A stretch of 64,000 bases of DNA from Mycobacterium marseillense (GTDB taxonomy: Bacteria > Actinomycetota > Actinomycetes > Mycobacteriales > Mycobacteriaceae): NCBI RefSeq assembly GCF_010731675.1, contig NZ_AP022584.1, forward strand, positions 1,736,001-1,800,000, given 5' to 3'. The translations under genes and the position numbers were made by a program. Below are positions 30,801 through 42,759 of this stretch, in pieces. Under the pieces are notes generated by a model. The model did no database searches and was not told the origin of the DNA. It saw only the letters and a list, made by a program, of their open reading frames with translations. Numbering within the stretch: the first letter of the stretch is position 1; each line of letters begins with the position of its first letter.

Positions 30801-32270
30801 ATGACGATGCCGATCTGGGCGGCCTTCCCGCCGGAAGTGAACTCGGCGGCGCTCTCCACCGGCCCGGGGCCCGCGTCGTTGCTGAACTCGGAGACGGCGT
30901 GGCTGACGTTGAGTCAGGAATACGATGCGGCGGCCCAAGAACTCAGCGACTTGTTGGCCGAGGTGCAGGCCGGGACGTGGCAGGGTCCCACCGCGGAGAA
31001 GTTCGTGGCCGCGCACGTGCCGTACCTGGCCTGGCTTTTACAGAACAGCGCCAACGCCACGGCGGCGGCCCTCGAGCACGACACCGTGATCGCGGCCTAC
31101 GACGCCGCGGTGGCGGCCATGCCGACACTGGCGGAGATCGCAGCCAACAAAGCTCTGAACGCCTCGCTGATAGCGACGAACTTCCTTGGTGTCAATACGA
31201 TTCCGATCGCGCAAAACGAGTTCGACTATTTGCAGATGTGGCTGCGGGCGGCCACCGCGATGGCAACGTACGAAGCGATCTCCCAGACCGCGATGACGTG
31301 GGTCCCGCCCACCGCGCCGCCCCCGGCGATCCAGCTGGCCAACCCGCCTAACCAAGATGCGGGCGGGGGGGCAGATCAGTTGAGCTGGTGGGTAGATCGC
31401 GTGGAAATGGTCGCCCAAGAACTCCACTCGGACCTGAGCTCTGGATCCAACCCGTCCACGGCCATCCACTCCCTGCTGACCGACCCGCTGCTCCTCAAGG
31501 TTCCGCACTGGGCGGGCGAGTCGCTCTACACGTTCATTCCCCAAGTGCCGCAATTGACGCAGCTCTCGGTCGGGCTGATCGTCCCCTTCCTCCCCGTCGC
31601 CGGGGCGGCCGGCCTGGCGGGACTGGCCGGCCTGGCCGGCGTCGCGCAGCCCGCGCCCGCGCTGCCGGGGGTGGCGGCCGCGCCGGCGCCCTCCCACACC
31701 GGAGCGCCCGTCGCGATGGCGCCGGGGCTGAGCACACCCGCCCCGGCCCCGGCGCCGGCCCCGGTGCCCGCAGCCACACCGGCGGCGGCCCCGGCATCCG
31801 TCGCGGCGCCCGCGGCGCCACCCGCGACGGCGGTCCCGGGCTTCAGTGCCCCGTACGTCGTCGGCCCGCCGGGCCTCGGGGCCGGTGCGGAGGTCCGCGC
31901 GACCGCGCGGGCCGAGCGGAAATCGGTCGAGCCCGCCGCCGCGGCCGCGGCGGCCGCCCCCGCCCAGCGGGACCAGGCCCGCCGCCGGCGCCGCCAGCGG
32001 CAGGGCATGGTCGACCCCGGGCACCGCTACGAATACCTCGACACGGACCCGAACCCGGATGCCGCCGGCAAAACCCCGGCGACCGCCTCGGACCGGGGCG
32101 CGGGGCCCCTGGGGTTCGCCGGCACCGCCCGCGGCGCGGACGCCGCCCCCGTGGGGCTGACCACAATCGCCGGCGATCCACTGGGCGACGGACCCCCAAT
32201 GCCGCTGCTACCGAGCAGCTGGGGCCCCGAAAGCGAACCCCCGGACACGGGGCGGGCGGACGCCCCCTGA
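30801..32270 (+). CDS. PPE family protein, PPE-PPW subfamily
   Basis: 489-residue PPE protein. The N-terminal PPE domain (about 175 residues) has IWAAFPPEVNS at the start and the WxG turn in GTWQGPTAEKF near residue 58. A variable Ala/Pro-rich linker (residues 265-340) follows. The C-terminal PPW-type signature is present: GFAGT near residue 440 and PLLPSSW near residue 468. PPE proteins form heterodimers with PE partners and are secreted by ESX systems, but no PE gene is adjacent, so this is an orphan. The 226 bp upstream (30575-30800) hold no gene; a short ATCCG/CGGAT stem lies near 30614. ATG 30801 is used; ATG 30807 is an alternative. Confidence 0.93.
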   Translation: MTMPIWAAFPPEVNSAALSTGPGPASLLNSETAWLTLSQEYDAAAQELSDLLAEVQAGTWQGPTAEKFVAAHVPYLAWLLQNSANATAAALEHDTVIAAYDAAVAAMPTLAEIAANKALNASLIATNFLGVNTIPIAQNEFDYLQMWLRAATAMATYEAISQTAMTWVPPTAPPPAIQLANPPNQDAGGGADQLSWWVDRVEMVAQELHSDLSSGSNPSTAIHSLLTDPLLLKVPHWAGESLYTFIPQVPQLTQLSVGLIVPFLPVAGAAGLAGLAGLAGVAQPAPALPGVAAAPAPSHTGAPVAMAPGLSTPAPAPAPAPVPAATPAAAPASVAAPAAPPATAVPGFSAPYVVGPPGLGAGAEVRATARAERKSVEPAAAAAAAAPAQRDQARRRRRQRQGMVDPGHRYEYLDTDPNPDAAGKTPATASDRGAGPLGFAGTARGADAAPVGLTTIAGDPLGDGPPMPLLPSSWGPESEPPDTGRADAP

Positions 32271-32325
32271 GCACCCCGAACGCGTTGCCGGCGGTTTGGG
32301 CGGCCTCCGTTCTGGCTACCAAGCT

Positions 32326-32342
32326 TCTAACTCAACGTTAGA
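32326..32342. promoter_or_regulatory. Perfect inverted repeat upstream of the hemophore-like gene
   Basis: TCTAACtcaacGTTAGA, 6-bp arms with a 5-nt spacer, ends 31 bases before the ATG at 32374. Its size and position suit a dimeric repressor or MerR-type activator site. No regulator gene is adjacent. Confidence 0.5.
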
Positions 32343-32373
32343 GTGGGGGCACAGCAATGGAGGGAGTCCGTAA

Positions 32374-32712
32374 ATGATGAAGCGCTCGTTGGCCAAACTG
32401 GCCGTCACCGTCGGCGGCCTGGCTTTGGCGTCGACCGCTGGGGCCGGGGTCGCATCCGCCAGTCCTGATTACGGTCCGATGATCAACACGACCTGTAGCT
32501 ACGACCAGGCGATGCGGGCGGTGCACGCCGAGAACCCGATGGCCGCTCAGTACCTCGACCAGTCGCCGCCGAACCAGCAGTTCTTGCAGCAGTACCTGGC
32601 TTCGTCGCCCGATCAGCGCGTGAATCTGCTGCACGCGATCGAGCACAACCAGGGGGCCCAGCAGGCCCTGCCGATTTTCCAGCAGATGATGACGGACTGC
32701 ACTCGCTACTGA
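32374..32712 (+). CDS. Secreted hemophore-related protein
   Basis: 112 residues with a Sec signal peptide: basic MMKRSLAK, hydrophobic core LAVTVGGLALASTAGAGV and a signal-peptidase-I-like ASA site near residue 29, leaving a mature domain of about 80 residues. The mature part has two cysteines (NTTCSYDQ and MTDCTRY) that could form a disulfide, and a helical body with FLQQYLASSPDQR. This matches my recollection of the mycobacterial Rv0203-type heme-binding family. Heme binding is inferred from the family only. A strong GGAGGGAG site precedes ATG 32374; the next codon is also ATG. A perfect inverted repeat lies upstream at 32326-32342. Confidence 0.85.
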   Translation: MMKRSLAKLAVTVGGLALASTAGAGVASASPDYGPMINTTCSYDQAMRAVHAENPMAAQYLDQSPPNQQFLQQYLASSPDQRVNLLHAIEHNQGAQQALPIFQQMMTDCTRY

Positions 32713-32757
32713 GTGCCTCCGATAGGCGTATTCCGACTCAAGCGTTAGGTCGTCAGG

Positions 32758-32792
32758 CGGCGGGCCGCTGCGGATAAGCAGCGCGCCCGCCG
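32758..32792. terminator. Bidirectional hairpin between convergent genes
   Basis: Stem CGGCGGGC (32758-32765) / GCCCGCCG (32785-32792) with an inner GCTGC/GCAGC stem (32767-32771 / 32778-32782) lies between the stops of the hemophore-like gene and the PH-domain gene. A strong stem without a T-tract is common for mycobacterial terminators. Confidence 0.6.
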
Positions 32793-32805
32793 ACCTGTTC
32801 GGCGC

Positions 32806-35070
<2,265 letters not shown>

Positions 35071-35191
35071 CTCTGCTACCTCGCCGTCCCCGCTGTCCGG
35101 CGGGAACACTGTCAAAACGGCTCACACGAGAAGCCCACGTGTTGCATTCAGTATGAACCACGCCGGCGGCGCGGTTATTGCGACGGCTTGA

Positions 35192-35791
35192 TCAGCGGGA
35201 CATCAACCTCTCGACGTATTTGGCGATCACGTCCACTTCGAGATTCACCTGCGTCCCGATCGGGGCCTGGCCCAGCGTGGTCAGTTCGCGGGTGGTGGGA
35301 ATCAGCGAGACCTCGAACCAGTCGCGCGGGTCGCTGCCCAGCCCGGACACCGTCAGCGAGATCCCGTCGACGGTGATCGACCCCTTCTCGACGACGTAGC
35401 GGGCCACCTCCGGGGGAATCTCGATGCGCACGACCTCCCAGTGCTCGGACGGCGCGCGCGCCACGATCTGCCCGGTGCCGTCGACGTGGCCCTGCACGAT
35501 GTGCCCGCCCAGCCGGCTGTTGACGGCCGCGGCGCGCTCCAGGTTCACCCGGCTGCCGACCTGCAATTCGCCAAGGTTGGACCGGTCCAGCGTCTCGCCC
35601 ATCACGTCGGCGGTGAAATGGCCGCCCGGCAGCAGCTCGGCGACGGTCAGGCACACGCCGTTGACGGCGATCGAGTCGCCGTGGCCCGCGTCGGCGGTCA
35701 CGACGGCTCCGCGGATCGTCAGCCGCGCCGCGTCGGACAGGACGTCGCGACCCGTCACCTCCCCGAGTTCCTCGACAATTCCGGTAAACAT
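35192..35791 (-). CDS. ribE: Riboflavin synthase alpha chain
   Basis: Dismutates two lumazines to riboflavin. 199 residues made of two lumazine-binding repeats: MFTGIVEELGEV at the N-terminus and the second starting at LGGHIVQGHVDGTGQI near residue 92. NGVCLTVAEL and DGISLTVSGL occupy equivalent places in the two repeats, as expected. It is often called ribC in M. tuberculosis. Upstream (35792-35900) it is divergent from lprG; I see no convincing FMN-riboswitch fold there. Confidence 0.95.
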   Translation of the reverse strand: MFTGIVEELGEVTGRDVLSDAARLTIRGAVVTADAGHGDSIAVNGVCLTVAELLPGGHFTADVMGETLDRSNLGELQVGSRVNLERAAAVNSRLGGHIVQGHVDGTGQIVARAPSEHWEVVRIEIPPEVARYVVEKGSITVDGISLTVSGLGSDPRDWFEVSLIPTTRELTTLGQAPIGTQVNLEVDVIAKYVERLMSR

Positions 35792-35909
35792 CCCCTAAGG
35801 CTAATTGGCCCGTCCTCAGGCGGATGAGCAGGGCAAACACCGCCGCACGGGCGACACCGGGGCCCCGCGTTCACCAGGGCAGTCACCGGCACCCTCTACG
35901 ATGCAGAGT

Positions 35910-36617
35910 ATGCAGACCCGCCGCCGTCTATCGGCCGTCATCGCATCCCTGACCCTCGCCACCGCCTTGATCGCCGGCTGTTCGTCGGGCTCAAAGCAGA
36001 GCGGCGCACCACTCCCCGACGGCACGACCTTGGTCAAGCAGTCGGCCGACGCCACCAAGAAGGTGCAGAGCGCGCACATCGCGCTGAGCATCCAGGGCAA
36101 GATCCCGGGACTCCCCATCAAGACGCTCAACGGTGACCTGACCACGGCGCCGGCCACCGCCGCGTCGGGCAACGCCACCATCACCCTGGGCGGCTCCGAT
36201 ATCGACGCCAACTTCGTGGTCGTCGACGGAACGCTGTACGCCACGCTGACCCCCAACAAGTGGAGCGACTTCGGCAAGGCCTCCGACATCTACGACGTGT
36301 CGGTGCTGCTGAACCCGGACAGCGGGCTGGGCAACGCGCTGGCGAACTTCAGCGACGCCAAGGCCGAGGGCCGCGAGACCATCGACGGGCAGAGCACCAT
36401 CAAGGTCAGCGGGAACGTGTCGGCCGACGCGGTGAACAAGATCGTGCCGCAGTTCAACGCGACCCAGCGGGTGCCGAGCACGGTGTGGATCCAGGAGTCC
36501 GGTGACCACCAGCTGGTCCGGGCCAACCTGCAGAAGAGTTCGGGCAATGCCGCCGAGATCACCCTGTCGAAGTGGGGCGAGCAGGTTCAGGTCACCAAGC
36601 CCCCGGTGAGCTCGTGA
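35910..36617 (+). CDS. lprG: Lipoprotein LprG
   Basis: Cell-envelope lipoprotein that binds triacylated lipids and works with P55 in moving triacylglycerol and lipoglycans. ATG 35910 gives 235 residues; ATG 35901 is possible. The signal sequence [20 protein letters not shown] ends in the lipobox LIAGC with the lipidated Cys near residue 24. The mature part contains LTLGGSD-like [19 protein letters not shown] and [20 protein letters not shown], matching mycobacterial LprG closely. Its stop overlaps the p55 GTG start (36614-36617), so the two are coupled. Confidence 0.95.
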   Translation: MQTRRRLSAVIASLTLATALIAGCSSGSKQSGAPLPDGTTLVKQSADATKKVQSAHIALSIQGKIPGLPIKTLNGDLTTAPATAASGNATITLGGSDIDANFVVVDGTLYATLTPNKWSDFGKASDIYDVSVLLNPDSGLGNALANFSDAKAEGRETIDGQSTIKVSGNVSADAVNKIVPQFNATQRVPSTVWIQESGDHQLVRANLQKSSGNAAEITLSKWGEQVQVTKPPVSS

Positions 36618-38170
36618 GTTCACAAACCGGACGCCGCGTCACGATCAGTGCCGGCAGTCTGGCGGTACTGCTGGGCGCCCTGGACGCCTACGTCGTCGTC
36701 GGCATCATGCGCGACATCATGACCGACGTTCACATCCCGATCAACCAGCTGCAACGCATCACCTGGATCATCACGATGTACCTGCTGGGCTACATCGCCG
36801 CCATGCCGCTGCTCGGGCGCGCTTCCGACCGGTTCGGCCGCAAGCTGGTGCTGCAGCTCAGCCTGGCCCTGTTCATCGTCGGTTCGGTGGTCACCGCGCT
36901 GGCCGGCCACTGGGGCGATTTCCACCTGCTCATTGCCGGCCGCACCATCCAGGGTGTGGCCAGCGGCGCGCTGCTGCCGGTCACCCTCGCCCTGGGCGCC
37001 GATTTGTGGGCCCAACGCAACCGCGCCGGGGTGCTCGGCGGTATCGGCGCCGCGCAGGAGCTCGGCATGGTGCTGGGCCCGCTGTACGGGATCTTCATCG
37101 TCTTCCTGTTCCACGACTGGCGTTACGTGTTCTGGATCAACGTCCCGCTGACCCTTATCGCGATGGCGATGATCCAGTTCGGCCTGCCGCCGCACGAGCG
37201 AGCCGACGAGCCCGAGAAGGTCGACCTGGTTGGCGGCGTGCTGCTCGCGGTCGCGCTGGGGCTCGCCGTGATCGGCCTGTACAACCCGCAGCCCGACGGC
37301 AAGCAGATCCTGCCCAGCTACGGGTTGCCGCTGGTGATCGGTGCGGTCGTGGTCGGCGTGCTATTCCTGCTCTGGGAGCGTTTCGCGCGCACCCGGCTGA
37401 TCGAACCTGCCGGCGTGCGCTTCCGGCCGTTCCTCGCCGCGCTGGGCACGTCGTTGTTCGCGGGTGCGGCGCTGATGGTGACGCTGGTCAACGTCGAGCT
37501 GTTCGGCCAGGGCGTGCTGCAGATGGACCAGGCACAGGCCGCCGGTCTGCTGGCCTGGTTCCTGATCGCGCTGCCGATCGGCGCGGTGCTCGGCGGGTGG
37601 ATCGCCACCCGGATCGGTGACCGTGCGATGACCTTCATCGGACTGCTCATCGCGGCCTACGGCTACTGGCTGATCCATTACTGGCGCCAGGACGTGATGA
37701 GCCAGAAGCACAACATTCTCGGGCTCTTCGACGTGCCGATATTGCACGCCGACCTGCTGGTGGCCGGCTTCGGCCTCGGGTTGGTCATCGGGCCGCTGAG
37801 CTCCGCGGCGCTGCGGGTTGTCCCGTCCGCCCAGCACGGCATCGCCTCGGCGGCGGTCGTGGTGGCGCGGAACACGGGCATGCTGATCGGTGTGGCCGCG
37901 CTCAGCGCGTGGGGCCTGTACCGCTTCAACCAGATCGTGGCGGGCATGACGGCCGCGATCCCGGCCGACGCCAGCCTGCTGGAGCGGATCGCCATCCAGG
38001 GAACGATGTACCTCAAGGCGTTCGCCCAGATGTACGGCGACATCTTCGCCGCCACCGTCGGCATCTGCATCGTGGGCGCGCTGCTGGGCCTGCTGATCGG
38101 CGGCCGCAAGGAACACGCTGAGGAACCAGAACTTCCTGAGCCGCAGGAAGTCTCGCTGAGCGAGCGCTAG
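36614..38170 (+). CDS. p55: MFS exporter P55
   Basis: Major facilitator superfamily efflux protein of the 14-helix drug/H+ type, 518 residues from the GTG overlapping the lprG stop, the size I recall for M. tuberculosis P55 (Rv1410c). Motif A is visible as [13 protein letters not shown] after the second helix, and hydrophobic helices continue to about residue 500, ending in an acidic tail ([12 protein letters not shown]). Known for multidrug tolerance and triacylglycerol export with LprG. It converges on ribD: the two stop codons share the palindrome CTAG (38167-38170). Confidence 0.95.
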   Translation: MSSQTGRRVTISAGSLAVLLGALDAYVVVGIMRDIMTDVHIPINQLQRITWIITMYLLGYIAAMPLLGRASDRFGRKLVLQLSLALFIVGSVVTALAGHWGDFHLLIAGRTIQGVASGALLPVTLALGADLWAQRNRAGVLGGIGAAQELGMVLGPLYGIFIVFLFHDWRYVFWINVPLTLIAMAMIQFGLPPHERADEPEKVDLVGGVLLAVALGLAVIGLYNPQPDGKQILPSYGLPLVIGAVVVGVLFLLWERFARTRLIEPAGVRFRPFLAALGTSLFAGAALMVTLVNVELFGQGVLQMDQAQAAGLLAWFLIALPIGAVLGGWIATRIGDRAMTFIGLLIAAYGYWLIHYWRQDVMSQKHNILGLFDVPILHADLLVAGFGLGLVIGPLSSAALRVVPSAQHGIASAAVVVARNTGMLIGVAALSAWGLYRFNQIVAGMTAAIPADASLLERIAIQGTMYLKAFAQMYGDIFAATVGICIVGALLGLLIGGRKEHAEEPELPEPQEVSLSER

Positions 38171-39192
38171 CCGCTGCGCGGCACCAGGCTGAGTATCACG
38201 TCGGGACCCACCCGTTCGATGCTGTCGAACTGCCAGCGCAACGCCCGCGCGATCGTCGACACCCCGACGTCGTCGACCGCGGTGACCGGACCCCCCAGCA
38301 GGGTCGGCGCGACGTAGGCCAGGATTCGGTCGACCGCGCCGGCCCGCAGGAAGGCGCCCGCCAGGGTCGGGCCGCCCTCCAACAGCACGTCGGTGCGGTC
38401 CGACACCGCCTTGAGCACCTCCATGGGATCGTGCGTCCGGATCAGCATGGTTCGCGAATCGTCGTTGAGAACCTTTGCCTCCGAGGGTATTTCACGCATC
38501 CCCACCACCACCCGCAGCGGCTGCCGCTCGGCCAGTGAGCCGTCGGGCAAGCGGGCGGTCAGCGCCGGATCGTCGGCCAGCACGGTGCCCGTGCCGACCA
38601 CGATCGCCTCGCACGCCCCGCGGCGGCGATGCAGATCCATCCGGGAGGCCTCGCTGGAGATCCACTGGCTGGAGCCGTCGGCGGCCGCGCTGCGGCCATC
38701 GACGCTGCTGGCGTACTTCCACGTCAGGTGCGGCAGCCCGGTCCGCTGCTTGTGCAGCCACTCCCGCAGCGGGCCGCCGGCCACCTCGTCGGCCAGCACA
38801 CCGGAGCGCACCGTGACGCCGGCCTCCTCGAGCCGCGCCGCGCCCCCGGCGGCCTCCGGGTTCGGGTCGGCGACCGCGTAGACCACCGTGCCCACCTTCG
38901 CGTCCAGCAGCGCGTTCACGCACGGCGGCGTCTTGCCGTAGTGGTTGCACGGTTCGAGCGTGACCACCGCGGTCCCACCCGCGGCCAGGTCGCCGGCGCG
39001 GCGCAGCGCCAGGATCTCGGCGTGGTCGCCGCCGGCCGGTTCGGTGCCGCCCACGCCGACCACTTCGCCGGCGGCGTCCAGGATGACCGCGCCCACCGGG
39101 GGATTCGGATACGTCGTTCCCTTGACGAGAGTGGACTGCTCGATCGCCAGGCGCATCGCGGCGTCAAGGCCCTCACCCGGCGAAACGGTCAT
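38167..39192 (-). CDS. ribD: Bifunctional riboflavin deaminase/reductase
   Basis: Pyrimidine deaminase (N-terminal) and 5-amino-6-uracil reductase (C-terminal) of riboflavin synthesis. ATG 39192 gives 341 residues; 39201 would add three. Deaminase zinc site: [10 protein letters not shown] near residue 48 (His, Glu) and [13 protein letters not shown] near residue 77. The reductase domain shows [20 protein letters not shown] near residue 160 and [11 protein letters not shown] near residue 274. The start overlaps the rpe end, linking it to rsmB-rpe rather than to the other rib genes. Confidence 0.94.
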   Translation of the reverse strand: MTVSPGEGLDAAMRLAIEQSTLVKGTTYPNPPVGAVILDAAGEVVGVGGTEPAGGDHAEILALRRAGDLAAGGTAVVTLEPCNHYGKTPPCVNALLDAKVGTVVYAVADPNPEAAGGAARLEEAGVTVRSGVLADEVAGGPLREWLHKQRTGLPHLTWKYASSVDGRSAAADGSSQWISSEASRMDLHRRRGACEAIVVGTGTVLADDPALTARLPDGSLAERQPLRVVVGMREIPSEAKVLNDDSRTMLIRTHDPMEVLKAVSDRTDVLLEGGPTLAGAFLRAGAVDRILAYVAPTLLGGPVTAVDDVGVSTIARALRWQFDSIERVGPDVILSLVPRSG

Positions 39193-39887
39193 CGACGCCA
39201 ATGCGGGGAGGCGGCGGCGGCCTGTCGCCGCAACGCGTCGATCGCGGTCTCCGGGTCGGCGGCGCCGTACACGGCCGAACCGGCGACGAAGCAGTCGACG
39301 CCCGCCTCGGCGGCCTGCTCGATGGTGTCTCCGTTGATCCCGCCGTCGATTTCGATGAGGATCGTCAACTCCCCCGCGTCGATGAGCTTGCGGGCGGTGC
39401 GCACCTTGCTCAGGACATCGGGAATGAAGCTCTGGCCGCCGAAGCCGGGCTCCACCGACATGATGAGCAGGGTGTCGAACTGCGGCAGGATCTCCAGGTA
39501 CGGCTCGAGAGGTGTGCCCGGCTTCACGCTGATCCCCGCTTTGGCGCCGGCGGCGCGGATATCGCGCGCGACCGCGATCGGATTCTCGGTGGCCTCGGCG
39601 TGGAAGGTGACGTTGTAGGCCCCTGCCTCGGCATAGGGCGGCGCCCAGCGATCGGGGTCCTCGATCATCAGGTGGCAGTCCATCGGGATGCTGGTGGACG
39701 CCAGCAGGCTCTCCACCACCGGCAGCCCGAGCGTCAGGTTCGGCACGAAGTGGTTGTCCATCACGTCGACGTGCAGCCAGTCGGCGCCGGTCACGGCGGC
39801 GGCTTCGTCGGCGAGCCGGGAGAAGTCAGCGGAGAGGATCGACGGTGCGATCAGGGGCCCCTTCGATGAATCCGTGTTGCCAGGCAT
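39189..39887 (-). CDS. rpe: Ribulose-phosphate 3-epimerase
   Basis: Interconverts ribulose-5-P and xylulose-5-P. 232 residues, TIM barrel. Signatures are [11 protein letters not shown] near residue 16, the metal/catalytic region [16 protein letters not shown] near residue 36, [14 protein letters not shown] near residue 143 and EIDGGING near residue 180. It overlaps the ribD start by 4 nt (39189-39192). The 58-bp tandem array lies about 60 bases upstream of its start, so copy number could affect its leader. Confidence 0.95.
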   Translation of the reverse strand: MPGNTDSSKGPLIAPSILSADFSRLADEAAAVTGADWLHVDVMDNHFVPNLTLGLPVVESLLASTSIPMDCHLMIEDPDRWAPPYAEAGAYNVTFHAEATENPIAVARDIRAAGAKAGISVKPGTPLEPYLEILPQFDTLLIMSVEPGFGGQSFIPDVLSKVRTARKLIDAGELTILIEIDGGINGDTIEQAAEAGVDCFVAGSAVYGAADPETAIDALRRQAAAASPHWRR

Positions 39888-39945
39888 GAGCGCCAGACTA
39901 CTGAGCTGCGCCGCTCAGTTCACATCTGGCGGTGTCGCTACCCCT

Positions 39946-40219
39946 CGCCGCCGCACTACCCCGCTTCGCGGCGCAGCGCCGCGGCGACAGGTCCTTCTGG
40001 GTTCGCCGCCGCACTACCCCGCTTCGCGGCGCAGCGCCGCGGCGACAGGTCCTTCTGGGTTCGCCGCCGCACTACCCCGCTTCGCGGCGCAGCGCCGCGG
40101 CGACAGGTCCTTCTGGGTTCGCCGCCGCACTACCCCGCTTCGCGGCGCAGCGCCGCGGCGACAGGTCCTTCTGGGTTCGCCGCCGCACTACCCCGCTTCG
40201 CGGCGCAGCGCCGCGGCGA
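39946..40219 (-). repeat. 58-bp tandem array derived from the rsmB 3' end
   Basis: Four full perfect 58-bp units (39946-40003, 40004-40061, 40062-40119, 40120-40177) plus a 42-bp partial unit (40178-40219). The partial unit is the genuine rsmB 3' end (AALRREAG and TAG at 40188-40190). Each full unit therefore repeats the last codons and stop of rsmB plus a spacer. Each unit is GC-rich with internal CGCCGC/GCGGCG arms able to form a stem. There are no variable spacers, so it is not CRISPR. It is probably a variable-number locus. Confidence 0.95.
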
Positions 40220-41639
40220 ACATCGCGTCGGTGCCGTGCCGGTGCGGCCACAACTGCACGTAAGGCCCGTCCCCCAAGTCCGCTCCCTTGTCCAAGGGCT
40301 CGAACAACGGCCGGGTGTCCAGCGCGCTGACCGGATGGCGGCGCAGCGCGTCGGCGACCACCCCGACGGTCTCGGCCAGGTGCGGCGAACACGTCGCGTA
40401 CAGCACAACGCCGCCGGGACGGGTCAGCGCGATCGCGGCGCCCAGCAACTCGCGCTGCAGCTTGGTCAGGGCCGGCACGTCGGCCGGCTGACGGCGCCAC
40501 CGCGCCTCGGGCCGGCGGCGCAGCGCCCCCAGCCCGGTGCAGGGCGCGTCGACGAGCACCCGGTCGAACGTCGGCTCGAGGTCGGTGTGCCGGCCGTCGA
40601 CCCGCAGCACGTCGACCGGCAGGCCGCGGGTGTTCTCGGCCACCAGGTCGGCGCGGCGCGGGGCCGGCTCCACCGCGGTGACGCGGGCCCCCGAATCAGC
40701 GCCGATCGACGCCAGCAGCGCCGTCTTGCCGCCCGGCCCGGCGCACAGGTCGAGCCAGCGTCCGGCGTCGCCCTCGACCGGCGCCAGGGTCAGAGCGCGC
40801 GCCACCAGCTGGCTGCCCTCGTCCTGGACCAGGGCGGCCCCGTCGCGCACCGGCGCCAGCCGCCCGGGGTCGCCGCCCGGCAGGTACACCGCGTACGGCG
40901 AATAGCGCCCGACGGTGCCGCCCACCGCGTCGGCCAGCTCGGCGGCGGTCAGCGTGCCGGCGCGGGCGGCCAGATGCACCTGGGGCCGTTGGTCGTCGCT
41001 GGCCAGCACCGCGTCGAGTTCGCCCGCGGCCCCGCCCAGCGCGTCGGCGAAGGCCTGGGCGATCCATCGGGGATGAGCGTGCACGAACGCGGCGTGCCCG
41101 ATCGGGTCCCGCGCTGGGTCCGGGGCCAGTTCGGAGACCCAGGACCGTTCGTCGCGCCGGGAGATGGTGCGCAGCACCCCGTTGACGAAACCGGCTCGCG
41201 CCGAGTCGAATTCGATGCCCGCCTGTTCGACGGTGGTGGACACCGCGGCGTGCGCGTCCACCCGGGTGCGCAGCAACTGATACGCGCCGAGGCGCAGTAG
41301 GTCGAGCAGGACGGGATCGATGGCTTCCGGGGCGCGCCCGGCGGCCGCGCCGATGACCGCGTCGAGCAGGCCGCGGCTGCGACACGCGCCGTAGGTCAGC
41401 TCAGTGGCGAATGCGGCGTCGCGGCCGCTGATTCCGCGCTCGCGCAACAGCGCGGGCAGGGCCAGGTTCGCGTACGCGTCGCGCTCGCTGACCGCCCGGA
41501 GCACGTCGAACGCGGCCGCCCGGGCCGGGTCCAGCGGCCGGCGCGCGGGCCGGCGATCCCGCTGCGCGGGCCGGCGCTGCGGGCGGCTCGGCGTGCGGTC
41601 CGGCCGGTTGCGCTGCCGCCCGTCACGGCCGGTGCTCAT
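40188..41639 (-). CDS. rsmB: 16S rRNA m5C967-type methyltransferase RsmB
   Basis: SAM-dependent rRNA cytosine-5 methyltransferase (Fmu/RsmB), 483 residues. A basic Arg/Pro-rich N-terminal tail (residues 1-38) leads into a NusB-like RNA-binding domain (40-180). The catalytic domain has the SAM motif [15 protein letters not shown] near residue 294 and the catalytic-cysteine motif [16 protein letters not shown] near residue 360. The second cysteine lies in [11 protein letters not shown] near residue 425. The start overlaps the fmt stop by 4 nt. The 3' end is the seed of the 58-bp array. Confidence 0.94.
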   Translation of the reverse strand: MSTGRDGRQRNRPDRTPSRPQRRPAQRDRRPARRPLDPARAAAFDVLRAVSERDAYANLALPALLRERGISGRDAAFATELTYGACRSRGLLDAVIGAAAGRAPEAIDPVLLDLLRLGAYQLLRTRVDAHAAVSTTVEQAGIEFDSARAGFVNGVLRTISRRDERSWVSELAPDPARDPIGHAAFVHAHPRWIAQAFADALGGAAGELDAVLASDDQRPQVHLAARAGTLTAAELADAVGGTVGRYSPYAVYLPGGDPGRLAPVRDGAALVQDEGSQLVARALTLAPVEGDAGRWLDLCAGPGGKTALLASIGADSGARVTAVEPAPRRADLVAENTRGLPVDVLRVDGRHTDLEPTFDRVLVDAPCTGLGALRRRPEARWRRQPADVPALTKLQRELLGAAIALTRPGGVVLYATCSPHLAETVGVVADALRRHPVSALDTRPLFEPLDKGADLGDGPYVQLWPHRHGTDAMFAAALRREAG

Positions 41640-42574
41640 GTCGCCCGCACCGCGGGGTCGAGCCGCGCACCGCGCGCCCAGTCGACCGCGTTCATGAATT
41701 TCTTTCCCGGCGGCTGGATTTGGCCCAGGCGAACCGGATCGGAACCGGTGCCGACCCAGACGCTCTTGCGGTCGACGTGAATGGCCCCGGGCGGCAACGG
41801 TTCCGGTATACCGGGCGCGTCGTCGGCGGCGACCGGGCCGAGTTTGATGCGCAGGTCGCCGATCACCGTCCAGGCGCCGGGGGTGGGCGTGACGGCGCGG
41901 ATGCGGCGGTCCACCACGAGCGCGGGCAGGTCCCAGCGCACCCGGGCCTGCTCGACGGTGATCTTGGGCGCGACGCTGACCCCCTCGGACGGCTGCGGTC
42001 GCGGCGTCAACGTCGAATCGGCGATGCCGTCCAGCGTGGTCGACAACAGCGCCGCACCCGAAATGGCGAGTCGCTCAAGCAATTCCCCGGCCGTATCGGT
42101 CGGGCGGATCGTCTCGGTCACCACGCCGTAGACCGGGCCCGAGTCCAGGCTGGGTTCGATCTGGAACGTTGAGGCTCCGGTGATGGTGTCCCCCGCGGCG
42201 ATGGCCGCTTGGACCGGCGCGGCGCCACGCCAGGCGGGCAGCAGGGAGAAGTGCAGGTTGATCCAGCCCCGCGGCGGCACCGCCAGCAGGTCGTCGCGCA
42301 ACAGCGCGCCGTAGGCCACGACCGCGCAGCAGTCCGGCCCCAACCGCGACAGCTCCGCGACGAATTCCGCGGAGTTCGGCCGCGACGGCCGCAGCACCGG
42401 AATGCCGCGATCGAGCGCCTCGCGGGCCACCGGTGAGGGCTCGGGCTTGCCGCGCCGCCCGGCGGCGGCGTCGGGCCGGGTCAGCACCGCGATCACGTCG
42501 TGGCGGGGCGAGTCGATGAGGCGGCGCAACGCGGGCAGCGCGGGCTCGGGGGTACCGGCGAAGACGAGGCGCAC
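41636..42574 (-). CDS. fmt: Methionyl-tRNA formyltransferase
   Basis: Formylates initiator Met-tRNA using 10-formyl-tetrahydrofolate. 312 residues. The N-terminal [17 protein letters not shown], the catalytic region [17 protein letters not shown] near residue 107, the aspartate-containing [11 protein letters not shown] near residue 146 and a C-terminal oligonucleotide-binding-like domain are present. It precedes rsmB with a 4-nt overlap. 42575-42759 is the divergent promoter region shared with the methyltransferase gene. Confidence 0.95.
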   Translation of the reverse strand: MRLVFAGTPEPALPALRRLIDSPRHDVIAVLTRPDAAAGRRGKPEPSPVAREALDRGIPVLRPSRPNSAEFVAELSRLGPDCCAVVAYGALLRDDLLAVPPRGWINLHFSLLPAWRGAAPVQAAIAAGDTITGASTFQIEPSLDSGPVYGVVTETIRPTDTAGELLERLAISGAALLSTTLDGIADSTLTPRPQPSEGVSVAPKITVEQARVRWDLPALVVDRRIRAVTPTPGAWTVIGDLRIKLGPVAADDAPGIPEPLPPGAIHVDRKSVWVGTGSDPVRLGQIQPPGKKFMNAVDWARGARLDPAVRAT

Positions 42575-42759
42575 CGGCCCAGTCTAGAAAGCGCCGGAGG
42601 CCGCCCGGACCCGCCCGAGGGTGGCTGGTTTGCGTGCGTACACTATTGCTTATGGCTACTGTTTCTGGCAGTCATAATCTGGCGGCGTGAACCGCACCGC
42701 CGTTCCGTGTCGACATCGACGTCGAGAGATGACCCTTTCCCTTCCCCCAAGGAGGTCTG

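Noticed and set aside
35792..35909. FMN riboswitch upstream of the riboflavin genes
   Set aside because: I could not find the conserved multi-helix RFN sequence pattern here or upstream of ribBA or ribD.
39946..40219. CRISPR array
   Set aside because: The 58-bp units are contiguous and identical with no variable spacers, and no cas genes are nearby.
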